A DNA stretch of 64,000 bases from JAAUTT01 sp038213375 (GTDB lineage: Bacteria; Bacteroidota; Bacteroidia; Bacteroidales; JAAUTT01), in the NCBI GenBank assembly GCA_038213375.1, contig JBBQTB010000004.1, forward strand, positions 62,001-126,000. Reading direction: 5' to 3'. Of the stretch, positions 23,780 to 33,122 are shown one piece after another. The notes under the pieces were generated by a model. That model was not told the DNA's origin, did no database searches, and saw only the letters and a program-made list of their open reading frames with translations. How positions within the stretch are numbered: position 1 is the first letter of the stretch; each line of letters begins with the position of its first letter. The position numbers and the translations under genes were made by a program.

Positions 23780-26700
23780 ATGCTCATAGGAACCAATCTA
23801 TTCAAAAGAATTATCACTTTACTGTTTATCACCTTTACAATACACTACATTGTGCTGGCACAATATAGTGTAACTGCCGTAAAAGTAGATATTTCCTGCA
23901 TTGGACTTATTGATGGGCAGGTTATTGGAAAAGTTACAAATGGAATTAGTCCATATACTTATAAATTATTTAAAGAAAATGCCAGTCTGGGTTATGATAA
24001 GGTGGGCCCCGATGTAATTGACATTAACCCTACACATCCTTTTTCAGGACTTGGAGCAGGAAAATACTTTGTAGAAGTCATTGATAGTAACCTTCCTAGT
24101 TCCAATGATGCCTTCAGTGATACAAATGTAATAATTATTGAACCTGCAGCCCTTAACGGAGGTATCATAGGTGCAGACACCACTATTTGTAATCTACCCG
24201 GTGATCCGGCAGCTTTTTACCGAATTATTGATCCAAGTGGTGGCTCAGGCACATGGAGCTATGATTGGGAGTGGAGTATCGATTTTGCTTTTACGATACC
24301 CCATTCTTTAGCGATCAATGCCCTAACTTATAATGCACCAGCAGGACTCTCCTCGACAACTTACTTCAGACGAAAAGCAACAAGAGGAACTTGTGGAACA
24401 ATTTCTTCCAATGTTATTACCGTAACAGTTACAAACGCACCTGTTGCTGGAGGAACAATTGCTCCTGCAACCCAAACCATTTGCTCAGGCACATTAGCTT
24501 CTGCTTTTACGAGTACAGCTAATCCTTCAGGAGGAACCTCCCCCACGACAATCTGGCAATATAGCACCACCAGTGCTGCTGGTCCATGGACTGATATCCC
24601 CTCCAGTATTGGGTTGCCTAATTTTACCTATTTATCGCCTATTTCCGCTAAAACTTATTTTGTTAGGAAATATTATAATACTTGTAATGCGCTTTATTCT
24701 AATGTGATTATCGTTGATGTTTATAGCGCTGTAAATCCAGGGACTGTAAATCCAACTTCTACTCAAATTTGTAAATCAACAAGCCCGGGTACTATTAATT
24801 CAACACTTGTTGCTAGCGGAGGATCGGGTAGTTTAGCTTACCAATGGCAAGTAAGCTCCGGGTGTACAGGAACTTATAGCAATATAGCTGGAGCAACATT
24901 TGCTTCCTATACTCCAGGCCTCCTGGCAACATCGACATGTTATCGCCGAAGAGTTCATGATAACACCTGTAATATAGACAGTTTCGCAACAATAAATCCT
25001 GTTACAATTACTGTTTCGGTAATGACCACTCCGACAATAAATGTATCCAATTTTCTTACTTGTTTTGATGGAAATGATGCAAAATTAACAGCTTCTACAT
25101 CTGGAGGTATTGCTCCCTATTCGTATGTTTGGGAGCGCTCTTCTTCAGGATTACCAGCAGGACCTTGGGTAGGTGTAGGAATAAATTCGAATTTATTAAG
25201 CAATGTTAATCAAGGGCTTTATAGAGTAACTATTACAGATGCATTACTTTGCACTCCTGTTTCGAGTTCCATTAATTTTGTTTTTGGAAATCCTATTCTC
25301 CCGGCAGGTAGCATTCCACCTAAAGTAAATCCACCTATTACTTCTAATCAAGCCTTGTGTGCAGGTAAAACTGTGGGGGATTTAGTGGCAACTCCTCCGG
25401 CAGGTTGTGCTGTAGATTGGTATTTGGCTGACTCCGGAGGGTCTGCATTAACCTCTGCTACAGTATTAGCATCCGGGACTTATTATGCTGAATCAAGAAA
25501 TACTACTTCAGGTTGCGTTAGTAGCACAAGGACAGCTATAATTGTCACTATCAATCCGAGTGCAACAATTAGCTTAACATCCGCAGCAGGAACCGATGCT
25601 CAAACATTATGTGTCAACAATCCTATAACAAACATAACTTATTCTATTGCCGGCGGTGGAACAGGGGCTTCCGCAGCAGGATTACCTGCAGGCGTTAACG
25701 GCGTTTATGCTGCTGGCGTATTCACTATTAGTGGAACCCCAAGCGTTGCCGGGCCTTTTTCTTATACTGTAACTACAACTGGAAGCTGTACTCAAACAAC
25801 GGCTAATGGGACAATTACGGTAACAGCAGCGGCTACGGCCAATGCAGGAGCTGTCTTGGCTGCAATTTGTCAGGGCGGGACATCTGCAGCATTAGGCGGA
25901 AGTGTTGGCGGTTCAGCTACTGGCGGAACATGGTCTACACCAACAGGAGGTTCTTTCACTCCGAATGCAACAACATTAAATGCGACATGGACTCCTCCGG
26001 CAGGGTATACTGGCACGGCGACTTTGACATTGACCTCCAGTGGAGGATGTGGTTTAGCAATAGTTACTAAAACTCAGGATGTCAATCCGAATGCAACGAT
26101 TAGCTTAACATCTGCTGCAGGGACCGATGCTCAAACATTATGTGTCAACAATGCTATAACAAACATAACTTATTCTATTGCCGGTGGTGGAACAGGGGCT
26201 TCCGTAGCAGGATTACCTGCAGGCGTTAACGGTGTTTATGCTGCTGGCGTATTCACTATTAGTGGAACCCCAAGCGTTGCCGGGTCTTTTTCATATACTG
26301 TAACTACAACTGGAAGCTGCACCCAAACAACGGCTAATGGGACAATTACGGTAACAGCAGCGGCTACGGCCAATGCAGGAGCTGCCTTGGCCGCAATCTG
26401 TCAGGGCGGGACATCTGTAGCATTAGGCGGAAGTATTGGCGGTTCAGCTACTGGCGGAACATGGTCTACACCAACAGGAGGTTCTTTCACTCCGAATGCA
26501 ACAACGTTAAATGCGACATGGACTCCTCCGGCTGGGTATACAGGGTCGGCAACTTTGACATTGACCTCCAGTGGAGGATGTGGTTTAGCAATAGCTACTA
26601 TAACTCAGGATGTCAATCCGAGTGCAACAATTAGCTTAACATCCGCTGCAGGAACCGATGCTCAAACATTATGTATCAGCACTCCTATAACAAACATAAC

Positions 26701-29700
26701 TTATTCTATTGCCGGTGGTGGAACAGGGGCTTCCGTAGCAGGATTACCAGCAGGCGTCAACGGCGTTTTTGCTGCTGGCGTATTCACTATTAGTGGAACT
26801 CCAAGCGTTGCCGGGCCTTTTTCATATACTGTAACTACAACTGGTACCTGCACCCAAACAACGGCTATTGGGACAATTACGGTCAATCCGGATGCAACAA
26901 TTATCTTAACATCCGCCGCAGGAACCGATGCTCAAACATTATGTATCAGCACTCCTTTAACAAACATTACTTATAATATTGGAGGAGGAGGCACAGGAGC
27001 AAGTGTATCTGGTTTACCTACTGGAGTAAATGGTAGTTTTGTCGGTGGTATTTTCACAATTAGTGGTGCACCAACGATAGCAGGTAATTTTAATTATACT
27101 GTTACAACAATTGGAACCTGTGCACAAGCTAGTAATTTTGGCTCTATAACAGTCCTAGCTTCTCCTTTAGCATTTGCTGGAAACGATGTCTCAGTTTGTC
27201 ATTTTGAGAATCTTGTAATAACAGATGCAACTGCATCTAATTATGATAATATTCTTTGGACATCTTCCGGAGATGGTTCATTCACTCAGGATTTCATGCT
27301 TAATACAATCTATAATCCTGGATCAAGTGATAGAACTTCAGGATCTGTAATACTTACATTAAAAGCATCAAGTTTATTGTGTGGAGATGCATCAAGCAGC
27401 AGAACTCTTACAATTTCTCCCGAACTTATTGCAAGTATTGGAGCCCCAACACCTTATTTAATAGGGGCAGGAACAAAAATTGAAGTTGGAATTAAAGTTA
27501 GTGGTAGAATCCTTTTAAATAGTTTAGGGTTTTATTTAATATCACCTAATGGAACCAGAATTACCTTAAAGGATAATAATCTGGGTTGTTTTACGTATGG
27601 TACGGATGCAGATGTTAAATTTACTACAACTTTACCTTCTACCAGTACTTACGATGTTTGTTCAATTACCCCTCCTTTAACTGGAACTTTTGGTGCGGAA
27701 GGAAGCTGGGTGCCATTGTATGGACAAGATCCTGCAAATGGTGCATGGAGAGTTGAAGTTACCGATTGTGATAATGGATTTGGAAATACTCCTGGCTTTA
27801 TTGATAAGGCATATATTGTTTTTGAAAACATTAATGGAATGGGCGTACTTGAAACTGTAAGTTATGATTCAGGGAATAAACATCTACCTATAAATATGGC
27901 TCAACTTGCCTTTACTTGCGAAGCTACCGACTATGTAGTACCAATAGGTCTTCGTACTAAATGTGCTGATTGTGGTGCAGGAAACATAAATGGAGCTGAT
28001 GCTCAGGTAACTGTTCAAGGTGGCACACCAATCTATTCTGGGTATAATTGGTACGATAAAAGCAACCCAACAACGGTTATTGCTACTGGAGTTACAACCA
28101 AATTATGCAAAGGAAGTTTCTTTGTGGTAGTGAACGATGCAAATGGATGTTCAGATACTGCTTTTGTTGAGGTTTCTTCACCAGATCCTATTAAGATAGA
28201 TAAAATATTCTTCAGTAATAATGATACTTTGCACTGTTTTGGTGATACAACAAGTATTCAGTTAAATTTGAGTGGTGGAACAGGTTCTTTACAATATTCA
28301 ATTAATGGATCAACCAAAAATAGTGGGCAAACTATTAAAGGGCTAATTGGTGGTGTATATCCATTACACATATTCGATGCAAATGGTTGTTCAAAAGATA
28401 CCACCATCACTATTGTAGCACCTGCCTTGATTAAGCTAACCGGCTCCTCAAAGAAGGATATTACCTGCAATGGTTTTGCAAATGGAGAAATACATGTTAC
28501 CGCAACAGGTGGTAATCTGCTCAAGTACCAGTTGCTAGATGCGGCTACAAAAGCAATTCTCAGAGAAAACAAGAAAAGCCCGGATTTTCTAAGTCTGCAA
28601 TCTGGGACATATCGTGTTACTGTGCTTGATTCCCTGTATGGATGTAAACCTGATACAACCTTAATCTTAACAATTATCGAGCCCGCAAAACTGATTCTTT
28701 CTGCTATTGATTCCACAAACATCACCTGTTTTGGAGCAAAAAATGGCACTATTAAGTTTACGGTGGTTACAGGTGGTACAAGACCATATAACTATTCGGT
28801 TGATGGTGGAACTACTTGGTTAACTGATTCATTAGTAACCGGATTAGATGCCATATCTCATAAGTTGATAGTAAAAGATGCGAATGATTGTAATGCATTC
28901 TTTACACGTGATATTGTATTATCACAGCCTGAACAGATTATCATTAATAACGTTACCAAAATTGATGCTACTGGTTGTATAAGTGGTAAACTGGGAAAAA
29001 TTACTATCGATGCAAAAATTGCATCTGGTTCAACTGCTTCCTTAGAATATTCGTTAGATGGTACAAACTGGGTATTAGGAAATTCATTTGATGTTGCCGG
29101 TGGTAATTATACAATTTATGTTCGGGATAATTTAAACCCCAACAAGTTATGTTATGCTACCCAAAATGTGACAGTATTTGGGCCAACATTAACCTTTAAT
29201 TTTATTATAAACACACCACCAACTTGTTTTAATGGAAACGATGGTAGTCTTGGGATTGGAGTAAAAGAACCAGGGCCATTTGATTTCTCCCTAAATGGTG
29301 GACCGTCTCAAACTAATTCACTCTTTTCCTTGCTCACTCCCGGCCTCTATACTGTTCGAGTAATCGATCAAACCAGTAAATGTGAAATAACAACTGATGT
29401 TAATGTTCTTCATGGACCTTCATTGAAAGTAAAATTAACAGTTATTGATCCAATTGGATTGAATAAGGGTAGTATTCAAGTAAATTCCATTCCTGGTGGA
29501 ATAAATCCATATCAAATCTCTATTAATAATGGCGTTACATGGAGAACGGATTCCACGTTTACTAATCTTTTAGCTGGTAATTATACCCTGCGGGTAATGG
29601 ACATACATCTATGTTCGTTTGACACGGCATTTGTAGTAAAAAAAGGACCGGTTTTGAAAGTTGATATTACCTTAACTCCCATCACATGTTATGGCCTTGC

Positions 29701-30892
29701 CAACGGAGTGATAGGAATTCGCGTGGATGATAATGATAATGTTCCTCCATTCACCTATAAATTGGAAGGTCCAACCCCAAGTGAGGTTACCAATGTACCT
29801 GATCAATCGTACTTGTTCCTAAACCTTTCGAGTGGTTTGTATACGATAACGGTTATAAATAAAAATGGGTCCGTTTATCAGGACACTATTACCTTAAAAA
29901 ATCCATACCAAATTGTAGTAAATGGTAATGTTACGAATGCTATATGTAACAGGTATCCAGTAAATATGTCCAAAGGAAGAATTGACATTGCTGCAGTTGG
30001 AGGAATGTTACCATATACCTATTTGTGGTCCAAAGATTCTACCCGTGCTTCCATCACAAATGTTCCGATTGGCACATATTCGGTAACAGTAACCGATAAT
30101 AATAAATGTAGAACAGATGCATCGTTTAGCGTTAGATCGGATACTTCCGTATATGCCTTTGCAGGCTTTGATACGATTGTTTGCCCCGGCATACCTATGC
30201 CCCTTCATGGATTATACAATGCTAACGTAATTTATACCTGGTCGCCTGACAGTGGTTTGAATGCCTCTCAAGTTCAAAACCCTGTTGCAACCACATATAA
30301 AAAGAGAACGTATAAATTAATGGTATCCAAATATCAGTGTTTTGATCTCGATTCAGTTACCATATTTGTATATCCTACATATGGTTTAAAGGCAAGCATG
30401 GATACATTAAAAATTGGTTATGGCTTGTTTGCTCAATTGGAAGCACATCCTGACACATTTAAATTATACGAATGGTATCCATCAACCTTTATAGACAATC
30501 CATTTAGTCGGACCATAACGATAAATCCATTACTTTCAGGTAAATACACCTATATTGTAAGAGCTACCACCAATAATGGATGTTTTGAAAGTGATACAGT
30601 AATTGTAATGGCTGGTGATAATATAAAAATTCCAACAGGTTTTACTCCTAATGGTGATGGTAACCATGATGTATGGGAAATTAAAGGAGCCGATTTTTAC
30701 CCCGATATTGTTGTAGATGTATTTAACCGTTGGGGTTCGCGGGTATTCCAATCCAAAGGCTACGATAATCTTAACAAAGTCTTTGACGGAAAACGGAACG
30801 GACATGATTTGCCTGTAGGAACTTATTATTTCATCATTGATCTTAAAAATGGCACTGACCCAATAAACGGAACAGTAACCATTATAAGGTAA
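23780..30892 (+). CDS. Giant T9SS-secreted multidomain protein, SprB-like repeats and type B sorting domain
   Basis: This 2370-residue protein has a signal peptide (residues about 8-28, ending VLAQ). The order seen is: a SprB-like repeat at about 30-115; Ig/PKD-like regions to about 590; a block of near-identical 177-residue tandem repeats at about 591-1126; a proprotein-convertase P-domain-like segment at about 1220-1350 (FYLISPNGTRITL, GAWRVEVTDCDNG); about eight SprB-type repeats at 1470-2130 (pattern C.G..NG.I.....GG..PY.YS..........GL..G.Y...V.D...C); and at about 2283-2370 the gliding-motility type C-terminal domain beginning IPTGFTPNGDGNHDVWEI and ending PVGTYYFIIDL plus GTVTII. The C-terminal domain directs export by the type IX system; SprB-type proteins are surface adhesins. 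Followed by its probable PorP/SprF partner. Confidence 0.9.
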   Translation: MLIGTNLFKRIITLLFITFTIHYIVLAQYSVTAVKVDISCIGLIDGQVIGKVTNGISPYTYKLFKENASLGYDKVGPDVIDINPTHPFSGLGAGKYFVEVIDSNLPSSNDAFSDTNVIIIEPAALNGGIIGADTTICNLPGDPAAFYRIIDPSGGSGTWSYDWEWSIDFAFTIPHSLAINALTYNAPAGLSSTTYFRRKATRGTCGTISSNVITVTVTNAPVAGGTIAPATQTICSGTLASAFTSTANPSGGTSPTTIWQYSTTSAAGPWTDIPSSIGLPNFTYLSPISAKTYFVRKYYNTCNALYSNVIIVDVYSAVNPGTVNPTSTQICKSTSPGTINSTLVASGGSGSLAYQWQVSSGCTGTYSNIAGATFASYTPGLLATSTCYRRRVHDNTCNIDSFATINPVTITVSVMTTPTINVSNFLTCFDGNDAKLTASTSGGIAPYSYVWERSSSGLPAGPWVGVGINSNLLSNVNQGLYRVTITDALLCTPVSSSINFVFGNPILPAGSIPPKVNPPITSNQALCAGKTVGDLVATPPAGCAVDWYLADSGGSALTSATVLASGTYYAESRNTTSGCVSSTRTAIIVTINPSATISLTSAAGTDAQTLCVNNPITNITYSIAGGGTGASAAGLPAGVNGVYAAGVFTISGTPSVAGPFSYTVTTTGSCTQTTANGTITVTAAATANAGAVLAAICQGGTSAALGGSVGGSATGGTWSTPTGGSFTPNATTLNATWTPPAGYTGTATLTLTSSGGCGLAIVTKTQDVNPNATISLTSAAGTDAQTLCVNNAITNITYSIAGGGTGASVAGLPAGVNGVYAAGVFTISGTPSVAGSFSYTVTTTGSCTQTTANGTITVTAAATANAGAALAAICQGGTSVALGGSIGGSATGGTWSTPTGGSFTPNATTLNATWTPPAGYTGSATLTLTSSGGCGLAIATITQDVNPSATISLTSAAGTDAQTLCISTPITNITYSIAGGGTGASVAGLPAGVNGVFAAGVFTISGTPSVAGPFSYTVTTTGTCTQTTAIGTITVNPDATIILTSAAGTDAQTLCISTPLTNITYNIGGGGTGASVSGLPTGVNGSFVGGIFTISGAPTIAGNFNYTVTTIGTCAQASNFGSITVLASPLAFAGNDVSVCHFENLVITDATASNYDNILWTSSGDGSFTQDFMLNTIYNPGSSDRTSGSVILTLKASSLLCGDASSSRTLTISPELIASIGAPTPYLIGAGTKIEVGIKVSGRILLNSLGFYLISPNGTRITLKDNNLGCFTYGTDADVKFTTTLPSTSTYDVCSITPPLTGTFGAEGSWVPLYGQDPANGAWRVEVTDCDNGFGNTPGFIDKAYIVFENINGMGVLETVSYDSGNKHLPINMAQLAFTCEATDYVVPIGLRTKCADCGAGNINGADAQVTVQGGTPIYSGYNWYDKSNPTTVIATGVTTKLCKGSFFVVVNDANGCSDTAFVEVSSPDPIKIDKIFFSNNDTLHCFGDTTSIQLNLSGGTGSLQYSINGSTKNSGQTIKGLIGGVYPLHIFDANGCSKDTTITIVAPALIKLTGSSKKDITCNGFANGEIHVTATGGNLLKYQLLDAATKAILRENKKSPDFLSLQSGTYRVTVLDSLYGCKPDTTLILTIIEPAKLILSAIDSTNITCFGAKNGTIKFTVVTGGTRPYNYSVDGGTTWLTDSLVTGLDAISHKLIVKDANDCNAFFTRDIVLSQPEQIIINNVTKIDATGCISGKLGKITIDAKIASGSTASLEYSLDGTNWVLGNSFDVAGGNYTIYVRDNLNPNKLCYATQNVTVFGPTLTFNFIINTPPTCFNGNDGSLGIGVKEPGPFDFSLNGGPSQTNSLFSLLTPGLYTVRVIDQTSKCEITTDVNVLHGPSLKVKLTVIDPIGLNKGSIQVNSIPGGINPYQISINNGVTWRTDSTFTNLLAGNYTLRVMDIHLCSFDTAFVVKKGPVLKVDITLTPITCYGLANGVIGIRVDDNDNVPPFTYKLEGPTPSEVTNVPDQSYLFLNLSSGLYTITVINKNGSVYQDTITLKNPYQIVVNGNVTNAICNRYPVNMSKGRIDIAAVGGMLPYTYLWSKDSTRASITNVPIGTYSVTVTDNNKCRTDASFSVRSDTSVYAFAGFDTIVCPGIPMPLHGLYNANVIYTWSPDSGLNASQVQNPVATTYKKRTYKLMVSKYQCFDLDSVTIFVYPTYGLKASMDTLKIGYGLFAQLEAHPDTFKLYEWYPSTFIDNPFSRTITINPLLSGKYTYIVRATTNNGCFESDTVIVMAGDNIKIPTGFTPNGDGNHDVWEIKGADFYPDIVVDVFNRWGSRVFQSKGYDNLNKVFDGKRNGHDLPVGTYYFIIDLKNGTDPINGTVTIIR
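25551..27160 (+). repeat. Tandem 531-bp coding repeats (A-B-A-B-A-A')
   Basis: Units begin with TCAATCCG.ATGCAACAATT at 25551, 26082, 26613 and 26883. The first two are 531 bases long (A about 270, B about 261), the third is A only (270 bases), and the last is a diverged A'. The first two units are nearly identical at the DNA level by eye. Encoded units carry LTSAAGTDAQTLC and ISGTPSVAGPFSYTVTTTG in A, and GGTWSTPTGGSFTP in B. All lengths are multiples of three, so copy number can change in frame. Confidence 0.9.
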
Positions 30893-30998
30893 TTTAATAT
30901 ATATAATGAACCGAGCTTGTTTTCATCATATACTTAAAACGAATGGACGACCCCTTGATACGGGTTGCATTCAACCTATAAAAACTAATTTTTACCGG

Positions 30999-31934
30999 AT
31001 GAAAAAGTATTATATCTTCATTCTCATTTTATTTGCGGTAGCTGGGCGACTGCAAGCACAGCAGTCGCCTTTGTACACCCTTTATATGATGAATCCTTTT
31101 GTGATTAACCCGGCAATCGCGGGCACCCACAATTATTATCAAATCCGGTCGAATCATCGATTTCAATGGGCCGGTTTTAAAGATGCTCCTATCACTAACT
31201 CAATTAGTGCATTTGGCCCTCACAGCAAAAAAGATATGGGTTTTGGCGGACTCATTTCCAATGATGTAACAGGTCCGACCAGCCAGACAAGTATCAGTGG
31301 AACTTACGCTTATAATGTTAAGTTAACCAGCGATATTCGATTATCGATGGGACTGAGGCTTGGCGTAATACAATACAAAATTGACGGAACCAAGATTGAT
31401 CTTGAGGGGAATGGCTCAAAAACTGAGGCTACTTCGGACAATGCACTTCCAAATGCGATAATTTCCAAGTTTCTGCCTGACGCTTCCGCAGGCGTTTACG
31501 TGTACGCTTCCAATTTTTTTGCCGGGTTTTCAGCCAACCAGTTACTAAATAATAAATTTAAAACCGGGCCGGACGATTTGGGTCTAAGTAAGCTTAGCAG
31601 TCACTTTTATCTGGTGGGCGGCTATAAATATTTTATTGATAGGGAATGGGCCATTGAACCAACGCTGATTCTTAAAAAGGTTGTACCTTCGCCTTTTCAA
31701 TTGGAGCTCGATTGTAAGGTAATATACAATAATACGCTTTGGGGTGGCTTAGCATTTCGTACCCAGGAATCGTTTTCCATTTTAATGGGATATACCTACC
31801 AGAAAAAATTCTATTTCGGATATGCATTCGATTTAGCTTTAAATGAAATAAAAAGGTATACTTTAGGGTCGCACGAAATTGTTATTGGTGTTAACTTTAA
31901 TACAATTAAAAAGGTTTCGAGGAAAAGAAAATAA
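30999..31934 (+). CDS. PorP/SprF-family membrane protein, partner of the giant protein
   Basis: Translation from the ATG at 30999 gives a signal peptide (YYIFILILFAVAGRLQAQ) and a 311-residue beta-rich protein; an in-frame ATG at 30906 would add 31 residues without export features. The PorP/SprF signature is clear: QSPLYTLYMMNPFVINPAIAGT near the start, FQWAGFKDAPIT, FGGLISND, LSMGLRLGVIQYKIDG, and GSHEIVIGVNF at the end. In Flavobacterium, SprF-type proteins are needed for surface display of SprB-like cargo with type B sorting domains. The 106-base spacing after the giant gene, and its distance from the porP-gldKLMN operon of this window, support a dedicated partner role. Confidence 0.88.
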   Translation: MKKYYIFILILFAVAGRLQAQQSPLYTLYMMNPFVINPAIAGTHNYYQIRSNHRFQWAGFKDAPITNSISAFGPHSKKDMGFGGLISNDVTGPTSQTSISGTYAYNVKLTSDIRLSMGLRLGVIQYKIDGTKIDLEGNGSKTEATSDNALPNAIISKFLPDASAGVYVYASNFFAGFSANQLLNNKFKTGPDDLGLSKLSSHFYLVGGYKYFIDREWAIEPTLILKKVVPSPFQLELDCKVIYNNTLWGGLAFRTQESFSILMGYTYQKKFYFGYAFDLALNEIKRYTLGSHEIVIGVNFNTIKKVSRKRK

Positions 31935-31935
31935 G

Positions 31936-32682
31936 ATGAGAATTTGGAAATATTGCCTTTTTGTTTCGATCATTATCACAATGGTCGCTTGTCATAGAAA
32001 ATCACAATCAGATTTCATTATCCCAAGGGAGAAATTTAAAGATATTTTGATTGATATTCACCTTATTGATGGATTTTATACTGCTAATTATATTGCATTT
32101 TCATTTCAAAAAGATTCAGCAAATTTCTACACCGATATTTTAAAAGAATACGGCTGCAACTTAGCCCAGTTTGATAGCACCTACCGATATTACACCACAA
32201 ATCTCAAAAAATTTGATCTTCTTTACGAGGAGGTCATTACCGAGCTAAATAAAATGCAGGAGCAAAGCTTTAGACTAATCGAGATGGGTGGCGATTCGCT
32301 TCGAAATCTGTATCGTGGCAAAAAAGTATGGAAATTACCGAAAGACGGTCGTACGGAAAAAATACCTTTTGATATAAAGCTCAAAGATTCAGCTAAATAT
32401 AGTATCACCGTGTTTCTTAAAGTGTTTGCCGACGATAAGTCAGAAGACCCGAAACTTACAGCCTATTTTAGTTATGACAATGGAACTAAAGAAGGTGGAA
32501 AATCTTATTTTACTGAAACTTCTTACCGGGTATCCCGCCGCTTTATAGTTTATTCATTTTCGAAAAAAGCCCCAAATAAAAAGGTGAAAAATCTTCGCGG
32601 ATTTATCCTCGACCATAATAATAAATCAAACTTATTTAAAAAACATATCGAGATTAAAGGAATATATGTAATCAAAAGCTGA
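31936..32682 (+). CDS. DUF4296 lipoprotein
   Basis: The ATG at 31936 gives a lipoprotein signal with cysteine 19 (TMVACHRK). Residues about 25-115 fit DUF4296: IIPREKFKDILIDIHLIDGFYTAN and the DILKEYGCNLAQFDSTYRYYTTN region. The last 120 residues (KDSAKYSITVFLKVFADD, TETSYRVSRRFIVYSFSK) form a beta-rich part without a recognised domain. The start follows the PorP/SprF stop by one base (TAAGATG), which indicates co-transcription. The function is unknown; anchoring at the outer membrane or a role near the secreted protein is possible but unproven. Confidence 0.8.
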   Translation: MRIWKYCLFVSIIITMVACHRKSQSDFIIPREKFKDILIDIHLIDGFYTANYIAFSFQKDSANFYTDILKEYGCNLAQFDSTYRYYTTNLKKFDLLYEEVITELNKMQEQSFRLIEMGGDSLRNLYRGKKVWKLPKDGRTEKIPFDIKLKDSAKYSITVFLKVFADDKSEDPKLTAYFSYDNGTKEGGKSYFTETSYRVSRRFIVYSFSKKAPNKKVKNLRGFILDHNNKSNLFKKHIEIKGIYVIKS

Positions 32683-32687
32683 CCGAA

Positions 32688-33122
32688 ATGTGCCGCAAAC
32701 TCAGCGCTCATTATATCTTCCTTACTAACAAGCCTCCTTTAAAAAGAGGCGTTGTAGTTATTAAAAACGACGGGGCAATAATAGACATCATTGACACAAA
32801 AGGGGAACTTCAGGAAAGTGAACGACTTGAGTTTTTCGATGGCATTATTACCCCAGGTTTCTTGCCTGGAATTGATCATCCGGAAAATAAAACCCAGTCT
32901 TCCATTTTGGAAGAAATGAAAACGCATCAGAAAAATTTTTCACATATTTCACTTCAGGACCTAATCAAATGGAGAACCATCGATGCTGCTATTGCAAGTG
33001 GATTTGAAAATATACTGGGTACCATCAGCATTGGAAAGAAACCGGGATTAAACCTCATCACTAACATTGATTTCGATAAAATGCAACTAACTTCGCAAAG
33101 TGAAGTAAAAGTGATAGGATGA
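32688..33122 (+). CDS. Core-deleted amidohydrolase-like protein
   Basis: This 144-residue protein consists of the two outer parts of a metal-dependent amidohydrolase. Residues 1-59 match the N-terminal beta-sandwich (LSAHYIFLTNKPPLKRGVVV, ending FDGIITPGF). The next residues jump to the C-terminal region of a full-length enzyme (SSILEEMKTHQKNFSHISLQ, DLIKWRTIDAAIASGFENIL, ISIGKKPGLNLI). The whole TIM-barrel core, with its HxH and other metal ligands, about 230 residues, is missing, yet the frame is intact. It cannot be a normal hydrolase. It ends in an ATGA overlap with the radical SAM gene, so it is probably translated. Confidence 0.72.
   Translation: MCRKLSAHYIFLTNKPPLKRGVVVIKNDGAIIDIIDTKGELQESERLEFFDGIITPGFLPGIDHPENKTQSSILEEMKTHQKNFSHISLQDLIKWRTIDAAIASGFENILGTISIGKKPGLNLITNIDFDKMQLTSQSEVKVIG

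Noticed and set aside
25551..27160. Possible CRISPR-like or non-coding repeat array
   Set aside because: Units are hundreds of bases long, in frame, without spacers, and encode continuous protein.
28258..28749. 163-residue open frame antisense to the giant protein gene
   Set aside because: A shadow of the repeat-rich coding sequence; no family features.
32688..33122. Normal amidohydrolase
   Set aside because: The catalytic barrel and all metal ligands are absent; only the flanking regions are recognisable.
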